DNA of 64,000 nt, taken from assembly GCA_039566865.1 (NCBI GenBank), contig CM076960.1:6124001-6188000 (forward strand), given 5' to 3'. Below the pieces are notes generated by a model, which was given only the letters and a program-made list of their open reading frames with translations, was not told where the DNA came from and made no database searches. Both the position numbers and the translations under genes were made by a program. This document shows, piece after piece, positions 22,501 to 37,500 of the stretch. Source of the stretch: Aurelia coerulea (Eukaryota; Cnidaria; Scyphozoa; Semaeostomeae; Ulmaridae). Position 1 is the stretch's first letter. Every line of letters starts with the position of its first letter.

Positions 22501-25500
22501 AATTCTTTAAGTGCAGTTTGCATCCTGTGTGCTTCTAATTTGCCACTCCCCACTTCCCTGCCAATCTTTGCACTAATAGACCTTCTAGCTATTCTGAAAA
22601 GAATCAGAATCGAACAACATTTTGCTGCATTTCGTAGAATTTTCGAATGTCCACAATAGTGATAGAAGCTCTAACGCCATTCGATCGAACGTCGCATATC
22701 AAAATATACCGGGTGTCCCAAAAAAAAGTACTCCTGTTTCAAAAATCACCAAAAATTGATTATCAAACCATTGATAAAATTTTCTTTTTGAGTTGTTTTG
22801 TCAAAGATCCAAAAATAATCATAGATGATAAAATGTTTGCTTTTGATACAGCAAGGTAGAAAAATTACACGTTGAAAAACCATATTTTCAGCTATAGTTT
22901 TTAAGCAAAATACTCAATCTTGCCTAAGAGTCCAAATTTTCAGATTTTTATCATCATGGAGGTCTGCCATAATTTTGCGAATTTCTTTCTGTCATTTATG
23001 ACCAAACTAGATGCTTTACATGCACAAAGAAATCGATCTGGCAATCATTAGTGCTTTTCTGCAGTATGGTTCAAAACCAGGTATCCCTAAAAAGAGCTAG
23101 GTTTGCTACTTTTTAAGCCACTTACAACATCAGTTATATATTGGAAAATAATTTGGTCCTTGATATGCATGACAAAAAAAGAAATTTGAAGATCGGCCGT
23201 GAAATCAATTTTTGGTGATTTTTCAAACGGGAGTACTTTTTTTTGGGACACCCGGTATAAAAAATAACGCTCGATCGAAGCTCTTTTGTAGAATAGCTAA
23301 AAGGTCTATTTCCTGTAATGACCATATTTCATGTCTAAGATGGCCATTGGAAACAATCACATTCTTAAATTCTAACTTCTGTAGTATTTTAGAACATACG
23401 TTTACTGAAGTATACTACGGTAAATGATGTTCAAAGTAAAACTCTTTTTCTCAATGGGACAATTATTGAAGAATCCTCAAGCATTCATGTTAAGTACGAT
23501 TCTTGTTAATGGAAAATTTGTGGAAAACCGTTTTTCTCCTCTACCAATGAAAGGGGACCTGGCATAGTGAATAGAAGGATGATTATGGGGGCATCATCAC
23601 CAAATTGTAAGACAATCTGTAAATACCATTTTTTATGTCCATTGTTTTCTGAAATTTGTTATGGTGGCTTCACCCAACCCATCGACAAGTAATTTTCAAA
23701 AACTCTCCTTTGTTCGAAGCGATCGTACAAGATACTTGTTTGGTTTTTTCCTCTGTGAGGTATGAAGATTTCTCTTCAAAGTAACGCTTTCATTTTGAAA
23801 AAAAGATAACATTCTGTGTGATATTGCCTTTCAAAGTACTGCAAAGTCACTATTTCAACAAAAGTTTTGAGACAGAGCCCATTTCATTAGATATATGAAT
23901 GAGATTTTCCACACAGTATTGCAACGTAGAGCTGGTTGACTGGTAGGCAGCGAAGTATACCGGATGTCCCAAAATGATGTATTATCGTTTGATTGCTTAT
24001 ATGTCCATAACCAATGAACCGATTTTCAAAAAAACTTGTTTTGTTTGATTGCCAAAAGTCTAAATTGTATTCGAGGATGTTGGTTGTGGTTTTACGCCAA
24101 TGTTTTCATGTCAAACAGAAGATCGATAAACCTGCTCAAATCCAAGCCTTAGATGGCATGAAAAAGAAACGGCATGAAAAAGAAACGGCCTACTTTTCCA
24201 GTCAACGTTTAAGATGTGATACAAAAGGCTGAACTTACGAATTCAGTTAATACTAAATTCAGAGAAAATGAATACGAGTTAAGCCTTTTGTATCACATCT
24301 AAAATCTTGACTGGAAAGGTAGCCCGTTTCTTTTTCATGCCATCTTAGGCTTGAATTTGAGCAGGTTTATCAATCTTCTTTTCGACATGAAAACATCGTC
24401 GTAAAACCACAACCAACATCTTCGAATACAATTTAGCCTTTCGGCAATCAAATAAAACAAAATTCTTGAAAATCTGTTCATTGGTTATGGACAAGTAAGC
24501 AACCAAAACGATGATACATCATTCTGGGACACCCGGTAGACAATGATACTTCTGTGCTATCCTGCATAATGGGCATAGTCCTGATGGTACGAAGACCAAC
24601 TGAAATTACGATTTTTTATCTAGCCACTGCACTTGTGACTTGCGAGGGAGGTACTGCTACACTGCAATGTCCCTTCGGATATGACATCCGCATTTCAAGT
24701 GCTGAATATGGCAGGAGAGACAGGAGCACGTGTCCACATTCAGCAATTCAAACAACCAACTGTGAAGCATCAAGGTATGTAATTCATTTCCTACAGAGAT
24801 GAGAAGCGATAGCTAACTAACCTCATATAATTTTGTTGAAAGAATTCTTGACCGGATGAGTGAGAAAAAATGAACGCTGCTTGAAAGGCTACTTATTCCT
24901 GAATATCCTAAATAACCCAAGCAATGTCAGAATTTATTATCTTATTAAACTGCCTAATGGTCAATTAATTTGAGAAATTTTCTACCTCTCTGAAATCAGG
25001 TTTACGGCTATGATTTAACATGTTTTTGCAGTATTATCCATTTCGGAGGATTAGAAAGTCGTCCCATCTAGTGAAAACAATTTATTTAAGGAAATTCCAG
25101 TCTCCCAAGAGGATATCGCGCACTGAAATGTATGCTAGTCATTGCTGTGAGGCACGAAAACTCATGAAATTCGATGAGCCTTTTCAGGGTTTTTGTTGAA
25201 TCCTTCTTGAAGGGAGCCCTCATAACTCCAGATTGGAGTAGCCAACGTCTGTCAGTTAAATTTGATATCTAATTGAACAAATCAGCCATTAAAAGACAAT
25301 TCAGGGACCAGCAATTTTCCAAAAGCTGTGTGTTTTCTCACCCCCTTTAGATCACATGTACATGATTGTTTTTTGCCAAAAGAACTGTAAATTCAAATCT
25401 CTTGACGAATTCTCATTAAAGAAAAAAGAAGTCTTGCAGTCTTTTCCTAACTATTAGGGATGGCTTTTGTATTTAGAGAATTCTTATAGTTAACGTGCGA

Positions 25501-28500
25501 AAGTCTTGTGAATTACGTCTCTTACCAGCATGTGTTCCAAGTCTTTACAACGTTTGGTGTGAAATTCTCTGACCTATTTCTTTGAAGTGAATGGCTTCAA
25601 AAACACTTTAACCATTACGCTATAATTTTACCGTTGGAATTTTTGAAATCTTCAATATCCTCAGAATTAGAATGGTTTTCTTCTTTGTCAACAATTTAAG
25701 AAATGTTTGGAAACAATTTATAATTTATAGACCTTTGAGAAATCACAGAATTATTTTGAAGAAAGTTTATGAATGTCTACAGTATGGCATCTAGCAAAAT
25801 CTGTCACTCTTCTGGTTTATGATTTAGAAATTCAATGACGTCACATCCTTAAAGGACTTGAAAAAATTTAATGCATTGTAATTTCGAAAAGTATTGAAAA
25901 TTCTGAAAAGTCCCATGATAGAATTATTGTATAGCTAAGACAGTAGTTAAAGTTTCTTTCTAAGCATTCAGTTCAATTATTATTATTATTATTATTATTA
26001 TTAAACATCTATTTAAAGTAGGCTAAAAAAATGAATAGCTAAATTACAGCTAATTAAGGCCTACTATTTACAATATATATAATTTACAATAAAACTATTA
26101 ATATATATTACAGACAAATCAGAGTTAAAATATATCATGTTAGAAAACCAACTTGCTGGATGTATACTTTGCAAAGCCTATAGTTGCATTTTCCACCATT
26201 CCAACATCTAATTCGTTTTTCGTTTTTTGTTTTTCGTTTTTTTAAGGCTGTTTGATTGTTTTATTTCTTGCGGTAAATGCTGCCACAATTTATGTCCAAG
26301 GTAAGTAATGGACTCAACTCCAACGGACGTAGTTCGTACTTTTGGCAGTTCAGCGTCATTACAATGCCTTAGGCAGTACCTAATATTTCGTTGCATGAAA
26401 ATATCCTTCATGAATGGTTGATTCAGACCGCATTTTGTTTTATAAATTTCAGTCATGAGCAACTGTAGGTTTCTTACATGGATTGGCACCGATTTAGATT
26501 GCTCCAGGAGAAAACCGAAATCATTCTCGTAATCTTTATATGCAATGCGTAATGCCCTTTCTTGAATATGATTTATTCTATGATTCAAAGCTCTATCATA
26601 GAACATCCAAACAAGCGGACAGTAGCTGAAATGGGACAAAACGAACGTCCTAAACAAAACGAACGCCCTGAACAAAACGAACGCCCTAAACAATAGGTAC
26701 TAGAATTTTACATCCACCGTTTTACAGAAATTTAAAGATTTGGAACCTATCCTTCTGTTTTTCCTCTCTTTCATTTTGTATGTGAATGTATTACCTGACT
26801 GGCGTTTCAAAAATGAAGCAATGCAAAAATCCCGCCAATTCCTTTGGTTAATCGCACATTTCCCGCGGTTTACCTGTAGCTTTGTATAATACGATAAAAG
26901 GACGTGTTTTCGTCACCACATCAATTGATTTAGGCCTGTGGGATTTACAATAAACTGAAGCGACATAACAGTAACAAAATGCGTTTGACAAAATCATATA
27001 AGTTAAAATTAGAAGCTATCATGTAATAAAACTCATACTAACTGGTTTTTTAGTTGTGCAGGGAAGTATAAAGCTCTCGGTCTTATTGCACGGACCTCGC
27101 AAGCTCGGTCTGTACTTTTAAGACCTGGGACTTTATATTCTCCTGTACAACACAAAACCGGTTAGTATGCAAATATTCTGCACGTTTGATGCCACACCAA
27201 GATTTAATAGCTTCTCGTTTGTTTCAGTTCTTTGCAAATTGTCAGGAATGCATGTCAAGGAAAACGATCCTGTTCTATTGCTGCATCAAATACAAATTTT
27301 GGTGATCCCTGCTGGGGCACTTACAAATACCTATCTGTGACATATTACTGCAGTCACTCAGGTTGGTTTTCGAAGATTATTATTTTTATTACTATTAAAA
27401 ACTCCTTTTACGTTGGCAAAAAAGAAAAATATATAGCTAATAAGCTCATTAACGCCAACAAATAAGCCAAAGCTTAGTTTACAATTTACTTCTTTAATAC
27501 GTACAAAAACCTGCAAAAACCCTAATCTTTAATGAATACTCTGCACAATCTGCAGATAGAAGTATTTCCATTCCATAATTTTATTTTTGCTTTAATTCAG
27601 ATAGTGTGTTGGAATATTTAATTTCCTTCGGCAATGAGGACCACAAAAGCTGACCTCTGTACTGAATATTCTCTATTCCGTATGTTGTTGTCTTTATATT
27701 TGGCAACTGCAGATGATTTTTACTTCTCAAATTGTAGTGAATATTTCTTTCAGTAAAAGTGTTCTTCATAAATGCTGGATTTAGATTGTTTTTTTGTTTC
27801 GAATATTTCAATCATTTGCAATTGCAGATTGTGCTGATGAATGGTAACGTATTTTTCTTCAACTTTTCTAGCTCTGAGACACTATCTTTGCACACCAATC
27901 GCAATGCTCTTTTGTGAATGCGATTTAATTTTGAATTAGTTGCCCTATCATTAAACATCAATAAAAAGGAACAATAATTGAATTGTGCCCGGATGGAAAA
28001 AATCATTAACATTTCTGATTTGATAGGATCAATGTAATTAGACAAGCGAGCCAGCGCGTGAAGCTGTTGGTTGGTCTCTTTATACAAATCTTCAACATGT
28101 TCTTTGAAACTTAATTTCTTATCAAAAGTCACACCTAGCAGGTCTTCATAATCACTTTCCTTAATTCTTGAATTTCCAATTGTGACAGTTGTTTGGGTGC
28201 TTTTATCACCAAATATCATGTGGTGGCATTTATCATTCTTTAGCTCCAAAAAGTTGTCAGGAACCATTTTACCATCACAGAGCTGTCTTCTTCTAATTGT
28301 CTAACAATAATATCAAGATCCGGATGGCATGCAAAGATGGTGGTATCATCAGCATAGTTACATATCTTTGCGTGATTTGCAAAAAGAAGATATCATTTAA
28401 AAGATGTTAAATAGTAAAGGCCCCAGAACAGACCCTTGCGGTACTCCAGCTTTAATTTCTTTCCAGACCCTAAAAGAGCTGTTGATTTTTTACTCTCTGT

Positions 28501-31500
28501 TGAATCTTTGATAGATAGCCTCTTATGAGCTGAAGGGCGTGCATATTAAGTCCATAGGTATTCAGTTTTGCTATTTAATGCTCATGGTTTACACAATCAA
28601 GATATGGTATACCAGGTGATCAAAAATGAGCATTTTTTAGAAATAATCCAAAACTGATTATATTACTTATGAGGAAAAATGTCTGCATTTCCATTTGTGT
28701 CGAAGATCAAATAAACTTTAGATAGAAAGCAAAGCTTTGAATTGGGTTTTTTTCACTTTCAAATGGTACCTGGTTTGTACTTTGCTCCGAAATCACAAGA
28801 AACGTGTATTTATTCGGATTTTGTTATCATTAACAATTGAATTAGTTTCTATACCCTTCTCGCTGATATCATACATGATTTTGAACTGCGATTGGGAGTC
28901 ACAAACATTGTAGCTTTTATAAAAATGCGATATTTTGTAAACAGTATTATTCAAAATATGGTTTTTCCTGTAAATTTTGTCTTCTCTATCCTGAGCAATG
29001 AAATAACAATCATCTGTAGAATTCATTATATTTTCCACACAAGCAATAAAAATTAGCCTATAAGACCGGGTGATCCAAAAAAAGTTTCCACTTTCGAAAA
29101 TTTGTATCACCGCGAGTACTGCATAGATTTGAATGATTCAAATTCTTGTTAAATGCCAAAAGGTCGAAGTATTTTTGTGATTTTTCTCGTCTTTTTACGT
29201 ACGCCTTTTTCAGCCATTTTTCAACCACCAAATTTTTGTAAACTTGAATTTACCTATTTGTCCAGTGCTCGCAAGAAGGCGAGAAGTATCACAAAAATAC
29301 TTCAATCTCTTGGCTGTCAAGCAATATTGATTCATTCCAATCCGTCCAGTACTTTTGATGCTGTGAATTTTCAAAAGTGTGAACTTTTTTGTGGTTCACC
29401 CGGTATATGTACTTAATCAATTTTTATTGATTTTTTTGAAAAGTTTCACTTTTTATTGGCCACCCGGTTTGTTGTAGAAACTTTCAGCTGCTCAAAATGG
29501 TGCTTCCCTAGAGCCTTATATCTGAGTTAAAACTTTATGTTTATCGTGACATTATCAAGATAAAGGCAGTCTGTCCATATTGGTCTAACTTTATTTTCAC
29601 TGGAAGGAATTTCGTGCATCACTGAGTCTCTATGAATTCATTATATAAGGCAAATAAGCGCACACTTGTGGAATTTATAATGGGAGCTCTTCGGGGGCTC
29701 TTTATCATCTCATTCAAATTCACCGATTGGACAGACTGCCTGAGCTTGCCTCCTAAATTGAAAATAGAAACAGATTTAGCATCAGCGAAACTTGTCTATA
29801 AATGAGGCAAAAGGAAGATATCTCCAAAATTGAGGTATGTATTAGATATCTCATGCTGTGGAATACAAATTGATTTCTAAATTCCAAAAGTGTTTTAGTG
29901 AAAGATTTAAAAGCTGCTTGAAGTATTTACATTTGACAGGGTCTTAGCTATTTGTTAGATCTTTGATTTACTTCCCTGGCATAAGTGCAATGGAAATGAA
30001 AGTTTACATGCCAAGACTATCACCCTTTCTACACACAACGAGTCCTTGAATCTCTTATTCTTATTAGGCCAAATAAGGTACCTAAGTCAAGCCAGGCCAA
30101 GTCCGTAGTCGAACAAAGTGTAACATAAAAGAAGCTATTGACACATTTTTACTGCAGAACTCTCCACAGATGAGCTCTCCGCAACCTGAAAAAAGACAAA
30201 TGAATCTTCTCATTTGTGTGCTAATTTCAGAATTTTAACATCAAACACTGAATATTTTTCAGTGCGCAGCTTCCTGTCAGCAGGATACATGAGTAAGCCT
30301 TTGCAGCCTGAATACCTTGCACGTGTCATATTTTTTCGGAAAAGTAATGTTGTTTGTCTTGATTTGCAAAGAATGGACGCCAGGGCTGCATCTTTACACA
30401 TGGCCTTTAGCTTGCCGGTATCCCAGACAGAGCATGGCATCAAATGCTGTTGTAAATTGTTTCAAAGAATGCGAAAAGATCATTAAAGTTGTGCTGAATC
30501 TCTGCCGAGGTTGTTATATAAATCCAGGATATATTGTTGGCTAGTTTTTCTTGTATTGCATCCATAATCTTGTCTTGGCCATTAGAATCCTTTATTATCC
30601 GTTGCATTTCAGTGTACTCATTGGAAAACGTTGCAAAAGACCGACCAACAAGACAATCATCAACAGCTTATGGTGGATTCCCATCAAGAGCAGTTGATGG
30701 AAACAAAAACACAAATTGGGGAGGATCTTCTTGTACTCATACAAGCCGACAATTTAGGCCATGGTGGAGAGTTGATCTTCAAAACGTTTATGATGTAAGT
30801 GAGGTGAAGATAACAAACAGAGGAGATTGTTGTTCGAATAGATTGAGACAAATTGAAGTCAGAGTTGGCATGGTGGACAATAACCCTACTGACAACGCGC
30901 TGTAAGTTATTCTTTGCTGTTAATAGATAAATGTATCATACATTAGAATTTGTCTCAAAAAGACTTCATGATTCAGTGGTGCTTACACAGGATGTAGGAA
31001 ACTCTCGATCAAAACAATGGATTTACACATAAAAATAGTTAATGGTTTCTTTCTGCCTCTTCCACTCCTGGGTAGATGCCATTTTAATCCCGAAAAGTGG
31101 CAAATTGACTTGACCTCTTAGTCTTATTACATGAGTCCTTGCGTTCCCCCCTAATGACACCCTTACGATTAGATTTCAGGAATTACTATGACAGTAAGTA
31201 ATAATTCATTCAATGGGGCTAAACTTAGACGAATGTCATCAATTTAGTGACCACTGCCATTATGCCACTGCCCCGTGAGAGAATTAAAATGATGCCTTCG
31301 CAGGAGAGGAATAGAGAGATCTTGATGTATCAAATGTGAATCTATTTTTCAGTCCAGAGTTTCCTACAGCCCTTGCTTTCCTCAGGTAGGACATGTTTGT
31401 ATGTTGCAAACCTGGATTCAAAAACCTTGTTTAACTTGCTTCTTTAGGGCAGTTCTAATATGAATATTATTGACAACAGGATAATTATTGAAGCAACAAT

Positions 31501-34500
31501 TGAATACATTGAAAAAGCAAGCAGGTTAAATTGACCGTGTGTGCTGGAGTGCTGCCTGGGCGAGTGGGTGAGGTTTCTTCCTCCTTTCGCTTGGGCGGCA
31601 CGTTGGTATCTATGGATCAATATAAAATCAATTTGAAATAACGCGATGATCTAGCAGCTCTCCTTCCTATCCTCCAGGCAGTTCAGCACCAGACCATCCA
31701 AATTTTTCCATAGTGCTTGACTTCCCTCGTCATTGTACCGTCCAGTTGCTGTGTGATTGTACAAAAATGATTGAAGTCTATGATGTAAAAGGGTTAGACC
31801 GACTGCATGGTTTGGTGTGGAACTGCCAGTCTCCTTCTTCTTTTTTGACTATTTGTGTGTTGCTTTCTTGTTTTGTTTTGACCTTCTGTCTTCTTACACC
31901 AAGAGCGGTACAGTAGGAATGTAGCTAGGTTAGTTAGTTTTAATTTATTATGAACAGAAAATAAATTTTTGTATTTTGAAGGAAGCTAGGGACTTCGAAT
32001 TTTATGACCTTATTTTTACTGTATAACTCTGCAGAAGAAGACACCATTCGAATCAATGAATTTTGAACAAAGAGACGAGAAACAAGAAAGGCTCGCAAGA
32101 TATTTTTTCGCATTTTCGTTGCGTACTTTTGTCAAACTCTTTATACTTGTAATTTTTAGGTGCAAATACTACTCTGGAACTGTCGGTAGTGGACAGACAT
32201 TGAGTCTGGATTGTACGAATTCGATTGCTGGACGTTTTGTTTATGTAACACTCAGAGTGACAGAATACCTGACAATATGTGAACTTGAAGTATATGGGGC
32301 AGTCGGAGGTCGTTCCAATATAAACATTGCGCAAGGGAAGCCAACAAGACAGTCATCAACCGCTTATGGTGGAGTCTCATGGAGAGCAGTAGATGGAAAC
32401 AAAAACACAAATTGGGGAGGATCTTCTTGTACTCATACAAGTCGACAATTTAGGCCATGGTGGAGAGTTGATCTTCAAAACATTTATGATATAAGTGAGG
32501 TGAAGATAACAAACAGAGGAGATTGTTGTTCGAATAGATTGAGACAAATCGAAGTCAGAGTTGGTATTGTGGACAATAACCCTACCGCCAACGCACTGTA
32601 AGTTATTATTTGCTGTTAATAGATAAATATGAATGTATTATATATTAGAACTGATTTTTGAAAGACTTCGTGATTCAGGGGTGCTTACACAGGATGTAGG
32701 AAACCGTTGATTAAAACAATAGATTTACATATAGTCGTATAGTTAATGGTTTCTTTCTGCCCCTTCCCCTTTCGGTTAGACGCCATTTAAATCCCAACCA
32801 GTGGAAAATCAACTTGACCCTCTTAGTATTATTACATGAGTCCTTGCGTTCCCCCCTAATGATACCCCTACAATTAGATTTCAGAAATTACTGTGACAGA
32901 AAGTAATAATTCATTCAATGGGGCTAAACTTAGACGAATGTCATCAATTTAGTGACCACTGCCATTATGCCACTGCCCCGTGCGAGGATTAAAATGATGC
33001 CTTTGTAGGAAAGGAAGAGAGAGAGAGATCTTGATGCATCAACTGTAAATATATTTGTCAATACAGAGTTTCCTACAGAGCCCTTGCTTTCCTCCAGTAG
33101 GTCATGTTTGTATTTTGAAGGAAGCTAGGGATTTCGAATGTTGTGACCTTATTTTTACTGTAGAACTCTGCAATAAAAGACACCATTCGAATCAATGAAT
33201 TTCAACAAAGAGACGAGAAACAAGAAAGGTTTGCAAGATATTTTTTCGCATCTTTGCTACATACTTTGTCAAACTTTTTATACTTGTAATTTTTAGGTGC
33301 AAATACTACTCTGGAACTGTCGGTAGTTCACATACATTGAGTCTGGATTGTACGAATTCAATTGCTGGACGTTTTGTTTATGTAACACTCAGAGTGACAG
33401 AATACCTGACATTATGTGAACTTGAAGTATATGGGGCAGTCGGAGGTCGTTCCAATATAAACATTGCGGAAGGGAAGCCAACAAGACAGTCATCAACTGC
33501 TTATGGTGGAGTCTCATGGAGAGCAGTAGATGGAAACAAAAACACAAATTGGGGAGGATCTTCTTGTTCTCACACAAGTCGACAATTTAGGCCATGGTGG
33601 AGAGTTGATCTTCAAAACATTTATGATATAAGTGAGGTGAAGATAACAAACAGAGGAGATTGTTGTTCGAATAGATTGAGACAAATCGAAGTCAGAGTTG
33701 GTATGGTGGATAATAATCCAGCTGCTAATACTTTGTAAGTTTTTGATTTAATGTAATTTGATATATCGGGTGTCACAAGATTGATGTATCCTAACCTGTG
33801 TGCAGTCTTTCTTTTTTAAAATTGAAAGAACCAGAAAATAGAAAAACTGCGCAGCACCAAGAGATTTCTTGTACAGGTGACTCAGGCAAATGAAATCAAT
33901 AGACATAATCTGTTCTATGAAATTGTTCAATTTCGAACAAATACAAAACAAAGGCGATTGTGTAAAGTGATTGTGTTGCTGTTCGGAAAATCTTTAACCA
34001 GGCTCCAATTGGTTCATATCACAATGGATTTATTTATCACAACACGAATAATCGCTTACCAATGGGCAGTCTTTCTATTTTCTCGCTCTTTTAATTTAAC
34101 ACAAAAGAAAGATAGCATGCAGGCTGTATGTATCCATGTTTATCAAACCTTGTAGTCATGATTGATTGATGTATTTTAAAGGGGCTCCGTCGCCAAACAG
34201 TAAACAAATCCGTAAACTCGCACGAGTCACCTATTATCCATTTTTCACCCATTGTTTTCTGCAGTTTGTTTGGTGGCTTCACCCAAACCACCAAAAAGGG
34301 ACCGTTTAAAATCCACTTACATCCGAGCAATCGTAAACAATATGAATGTTTGGCTTGTTCCTGAGCGAAGTACGGTGATTTATGTCCAAACAGCAACTTT
34401 CATTTTGAAAAAAATATGAAAATCTTGTGTGATATCACCTTTCAAAAACTGCAAAAATCATCGTTTTGCTTACATTTAGGTGACAGGGCCCCTTTAAGAA

Positions 34501-37500
34501 ATTGTTAACTGTTCTATTGCGAAAAGGCTAACTCAGATTTGGGAAGTTGTTGCAGTACAATTTCCCATATTATTCTAGAGCTATTGCCTTTTTATTTCGA
34601 AGCTTTTATTTAAAAGTCACGAAAAACTAGATGGTACCATTAAATTTCATTCCGCTGTCACTTTTGATAAGATCAAAAATTGTGCCAGTTACCTTGTTAA
34701 GAACCTACCAAGTGTCCTTAAACGTTGACCCATTTCGAACTATAATTTGACTAAATATGTGGTAATTATTCAAATTCAAAAAGCGACCACATTCAAATTC
34801 AAAATTCAAAATGCCAAATTTATGTCTGATTGTTCAGATCATTTCTGTATCCGTGTGCATTGATCTTCTACTGATATTTTCATGACAAGCAGAGAAGACA
34901 TGAAAAGTTCACAAAGTAAGGTAGTTTATCAGCAGTAAATCGTAGGTGAACAGCTGAAGCACCCTTTGAAACTCTCCAGATTGTTCCCTGCTTACCTTTC
35001 TTGTTGCTTCAACTTTCTCGTTTACATGTTGTCATTCTATGATGCTAGATTTTTTGTTCCCTTCTTTTCCCATCCATTTTCGATGCATTTGTTAATCCTT
35101 AATGATATCGTGTGGCATCAAAGTACTCAGAATGGTATCAAAGTACTGTTGAGCATGTTTTAACAACCGCGTCTCATTTTATTTCACTGATTTTTTTTCT
35201 TCCCATCAATGATTAAGGTGTAATGCAGTTATTTTGATGCAAAGTCACACGTTTTTAATCACAGATAGAAGCAAGGCTTGTCTTTTCACCAATCATTTCT
35301 TTAGGTGCAAGTATCATGCTGGAACCATTGGCAGTGGACAGACAGTTGAACTGCCATGCTCAAATCCTGTAGCTGGAAGATATGTTTACCTCACACTAAG
35401 GGTCACAGAATATCTTACACTTTGTGAAGTTGAAGTTTTTGAAGCCAAAGGTAATGTTTTACCTCGATTTATTTTAATGTTTGGTCTTCAGAAATTGTGG
35501 CCGTTATCCATCATATATCTAACGATACTGTGTGACTTAATTGATGCCCTGTTGTTGAATTTACTCAGGTTATACTTAGAGGGATTCCTTACAAGATATG
35601 CACGTTTACAGTGTGGGCCAAAAAGGTACCCTTAATCAAGAGTGGAACATTTCTGGAATTCTTTCTGAATAAAATGCTTTATCAATAGTTTTACGTAACC
35701 TTGAACAATATTAAACTATCTATTTAGCAAATGGAACTAAATAATCAGCTGTAGTCACATACAAGTATTGTTTTTTAAAGAGATGTTCGCCAAACCCGCT
35801 GTAACGAGATCGCTAATCACCACAAGTATAGTTTGACCCAAGATAATGTCTCGCATAAGTGTGATTTTTTCTGCAAAATTTGTCTCCTTAACTAATTACT
35901 TGATTCACAGATAAGACGCAAACAACTTGTGAAGGAGGCACAAGCAATATTGCATGCCCATATGGGCAAAATATCCACATTCAAAGTGCTGAATATGGAA
36001 GGAAAAATAGCGAAACATGCCCACATTCTTCAATAAGAACCACCAACTGTAGAGCAGCAAGGTAAGATGGGTAACTTCAGTAATTGCCTGTAGAAAACGA
36101 ATGTCGTAGCTGTTAGATGATAGGCCGCCTTATACAAAGAGTCCCAAAATGAACCTTAACACTCTTCCACATGAGAATAAATATTCTTTTAATATGGCCA
36201 TGGCGCAATCTGCAATTCATCAACGCAGGCTCAAGTAGTAGTGTTTCATATCATTAAGTTTGAAACACTTTTAATCATAACGAAATATGCTTCGACAATT
36301 CTTTGGGAAACGCAGTTTACTAAAACTGAAAACTAAAGCTGAAATTCCTTGTCAAGTCACCCGTCTTGACATCAACTGATGGCTTGGCCCGTTTCAAAAC
36401 CTGTAGTTGTATGTGCAAGTCTAAATTTTTACTTTGTGAATTCGTATCGCTTGTGTTCGAAGGATGATTTTTAAATGCAATTTAACTGCATTCAAATTGA
36501 AGATTAGCAACTTTAGCTTTGCGCTTCGAAAGCTTCAATATCTTATCCTGTGGTTCATTTGGCTGGTCAACAAAGGGTACTTTTTTGAGAGACCAAATAC
36601 TTGAAATGTCTTCACCATTTATCTCTACAACGTAAATGTCACTTGAATTTATCAACATATACATTATTGTTTTCTCATGATATGTCTTGTCTTGTATTCT
36701 TATGCACGTGATAAGTTAGCTATGTACGCAAAGTCTATGCTGAACTTAAAGGTGGTGTAAAGCGAAAATTTTTATTGATGCAAATGAATAGCGCAGTTGA
36801 ATGATTAATAATGTCCTTTAAAGTGTTTTGATACCTTGTTTCATTTTAGAGTTATCCACTATTGTGTACGGTTGGCTAATGACATCATTTTGTTTGCAAA
36901 ATGTAAAGAAGGTATACAAGGTTGGCCATGTTTCCAAAGAGAAATCGAATTAAAATACTTTGCACAATCAACATGCCTTTCTAAACACCATATTAAGTCA
37001 TGAGGCAATTTATATAACATCTATTCAGCTTGAGCTGAAATATTTCTTACAACTGTAACCTTTCAAAGATCAGATACAGCTATATTTCCATATGTTATCC
37101 TAGTAATTTGCAAACAAAATGACGTCATCAGCTGCAACTTAATATCAGTGGATAACTTGAACACAAAATGAGATATCAAAGAAATATAAACAGGATTCTT
37201 CAGCATTCGACTGTGCCGTCCATTTGCATTAATAAAAATTTTCGCTTCAGGTCACCTTTAATGCTTTGAAACAATATGCTGTTGAAAAAGTTTCATGCTT
37301 CATTTCAGCTCCCTTCAAGTTGTTAAAAATGCGTGTGAAGGAAAACAGTCCTGTTCAATTCCAGCAACTAATGGCAAATTTGGTGATCCATGCATTGGGA
37401 CTCACAAGTATCTTTATGTCAAATACCGCTGCAATAAAGAAGGTTTGTGGTTTTATCATCATTATTTCATAGCGGCTTTCCTAAAGTGCTATCACTGTCC

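Noticed and set aside
32252..33577. Antisense genes over lectin exons (62-codon minus frames at 32252-32440 and 33389-33577)
   Set aside because: They mirror highly similar duplicated exons; they are shadows of the sense coding sequence.
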